Source: Bartonella tribocorum CIP 105476
GTDB lineage: Bacteria > Pseudomonadota > Alphaproteobacteria > Rhizobiales > Rhizobiaceae
DNA length: 64,000 nucleotides
Reading direction: 5' to 3'
Assembly (NCBI RefSeq): GCF_000196435.1
Contig: NC_010161.1
Span: 2,555,062 to 2,619,061, forward strand
Positions 63,486 to 64,000 of this stretch are shown piece by piece (the first letter of the stretch is position 1; every line of letters starts with the position of its first letter). The notes below the pieces were generated by a model, which saw nothing but the letters and a program-made list of their open reading frames with translations, was not told where the DNA came from and searched no databases. The position numbers and the translations under genes are program-made.

Positions 63486-64000
63486 TTTATAGAGATTTTA
63501 TAGAATGAAATATCTTTAAGAAAAAAATATTTTACACTCAATTTTTTCAATCTGCAAGTGCCATTTATATGAAATTTATTCGTGTAATATTAAGAATATT
63601 ATATAAAATAATATAAAATCCAAATAGTATTTAATTATTTTATAATAAAAATATGAACTTAACCTATAGCATTAATGAAATATCATTCAAAAGCATTTTT
63701 TACAGAACTTTTTATTAATAAAGTTATATTAAAAGAGGATTCTTTTTATTTAAAGTTGTGTTTAGTGTGAATTATTTTTTATACGCCATTTATCCTCAAT
63801 TTTATCCACAAAAGCAAAGAAAAAAAGAATAAAAATAACACTATCTTAAAGATGTTATCCTCTCTTTATTTTCATAAGAGGTTTTTGATTATCACAAGCT
63901 TTTAATTTGTGCATAATAATGGAGAATTTTTCCTAAATTTTAGGTTTATAAAAAACAGTGAAGATATATACACATGTCTTAACAAGGAGTTAAATTTTTT
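63486..64000. other. Candidate chromosomal replication origin region (oriC)
   Basis: A gene-free, extremely AT-rich stretch next to rho and the parAB/parS block. It contains TTATCCACA (63802-63810), which is a perfect DnaA box, and TTATGCACA on the minus strand (63908-63916), which fits TTATNCACA. One-mismatch boxes are TTATCCTCA (63790-63798) and TAATTCACA on the minus strand (63766-63774). The flank from 63486 to 63740 is nearly pure A/T, suitable for unwinding. In rhizobia oriC lies near hemE-rho-parAB. The region may continue past the window edge. Function not demonstrated. Confidence 0.5.

Overview
The window reads as chromosomal DNA of a Bartonella species (Alphaproteobacteria, Hyphomicrobiales). 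Evidence: the AT-rich backbone, the block rho-mnmE-mnmG-rsmG-parA-parB, the TCA cluster mdh-sucCD-sucAB-lpdA, a PhaAB-type fused Na+/H+ antiporter subunit, an Omp19/Inh-type lipoprotein, a BA14K-type protein, and long intergenic stretches full of decaying mobile-element remnants. No species can be fixed from sequence alone.

Region 1 (1-~12.2 kb) is the early, middle and lysis half of a Mu-like transposable prophage, visibly richer in GC than the backbone. All genes but one lie on the minus strand in Mu order: Ner-like regulator, a small gene, ParB-like protein, a small gene, MuA transposase, MuB ATPase, small genes, DUF3164, GemA, Mor, endolysin, holin-like protein, overlapping Rz/Rz1-like spanins, DUF2730, gp26-like, DUF3486 (gp27-like) and the start of the large terminase, cut by the window edge. 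A CI-like repressor points the other way from a divergent control region with a perfect inverted repeat. The phage left end probably lies shortly after the repressor, where GCGCGTTT sites cluster.

Region 2 (~12.2-22.1 kb) is a degraded zone. A GNAT gene without its N-terminus and an unidentified remnant are followed by thiD, plsC, a D-Ala-D-Ala carboxypeptidase and a CobW-type GTPase. The gaps hold several decayed copies, in both orientations, of a short element carrying the 5' part of a tyrosine-recombinase gene. Further copies lie near 38 kb and 55.6 kb.

Region 3 (22.1-38.7 kb) is mostly housekeeping: an L,D-transpeptidase, accA, xerD with a 53-residue membrane-protein gene overlapping its start, aroK-aroB, a tRNA-Arg(CCU) gene split by a 229-nt group I intron, two tandem MliC-type lysozyme-inhibitor genes, a complete Mrp/Pha antiporter operon, a BA14K-type gene, and the two-gene carboxy(nor)spermidine polyamine pathway.

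Region 4 (38.7-54.9 kb) holds lpdA, sucB, sucA, sucD, sucC, mdh and zapE (minus strand), an Omp19-like lipoprotein, and the plus-strand run dapF-mtaB-ftsY-ispZ-gloB. Region 5 (54.9-56.5 kb) is a ~1-kb tandem duplication of a small secreted-protein gene in which the upstream copy is a pseudogene.

Region 6 (56.5-64 kb) is the chromosome-segregation block parB-parA-rsmG-mnmG-mnmE-rho with three parS sites. It ends in a gene-free AT-rich stretch with DnaA-box matches that is a candidate replication origin. No CRISPR array, intact insertion sequence or rRNA gene was seen.
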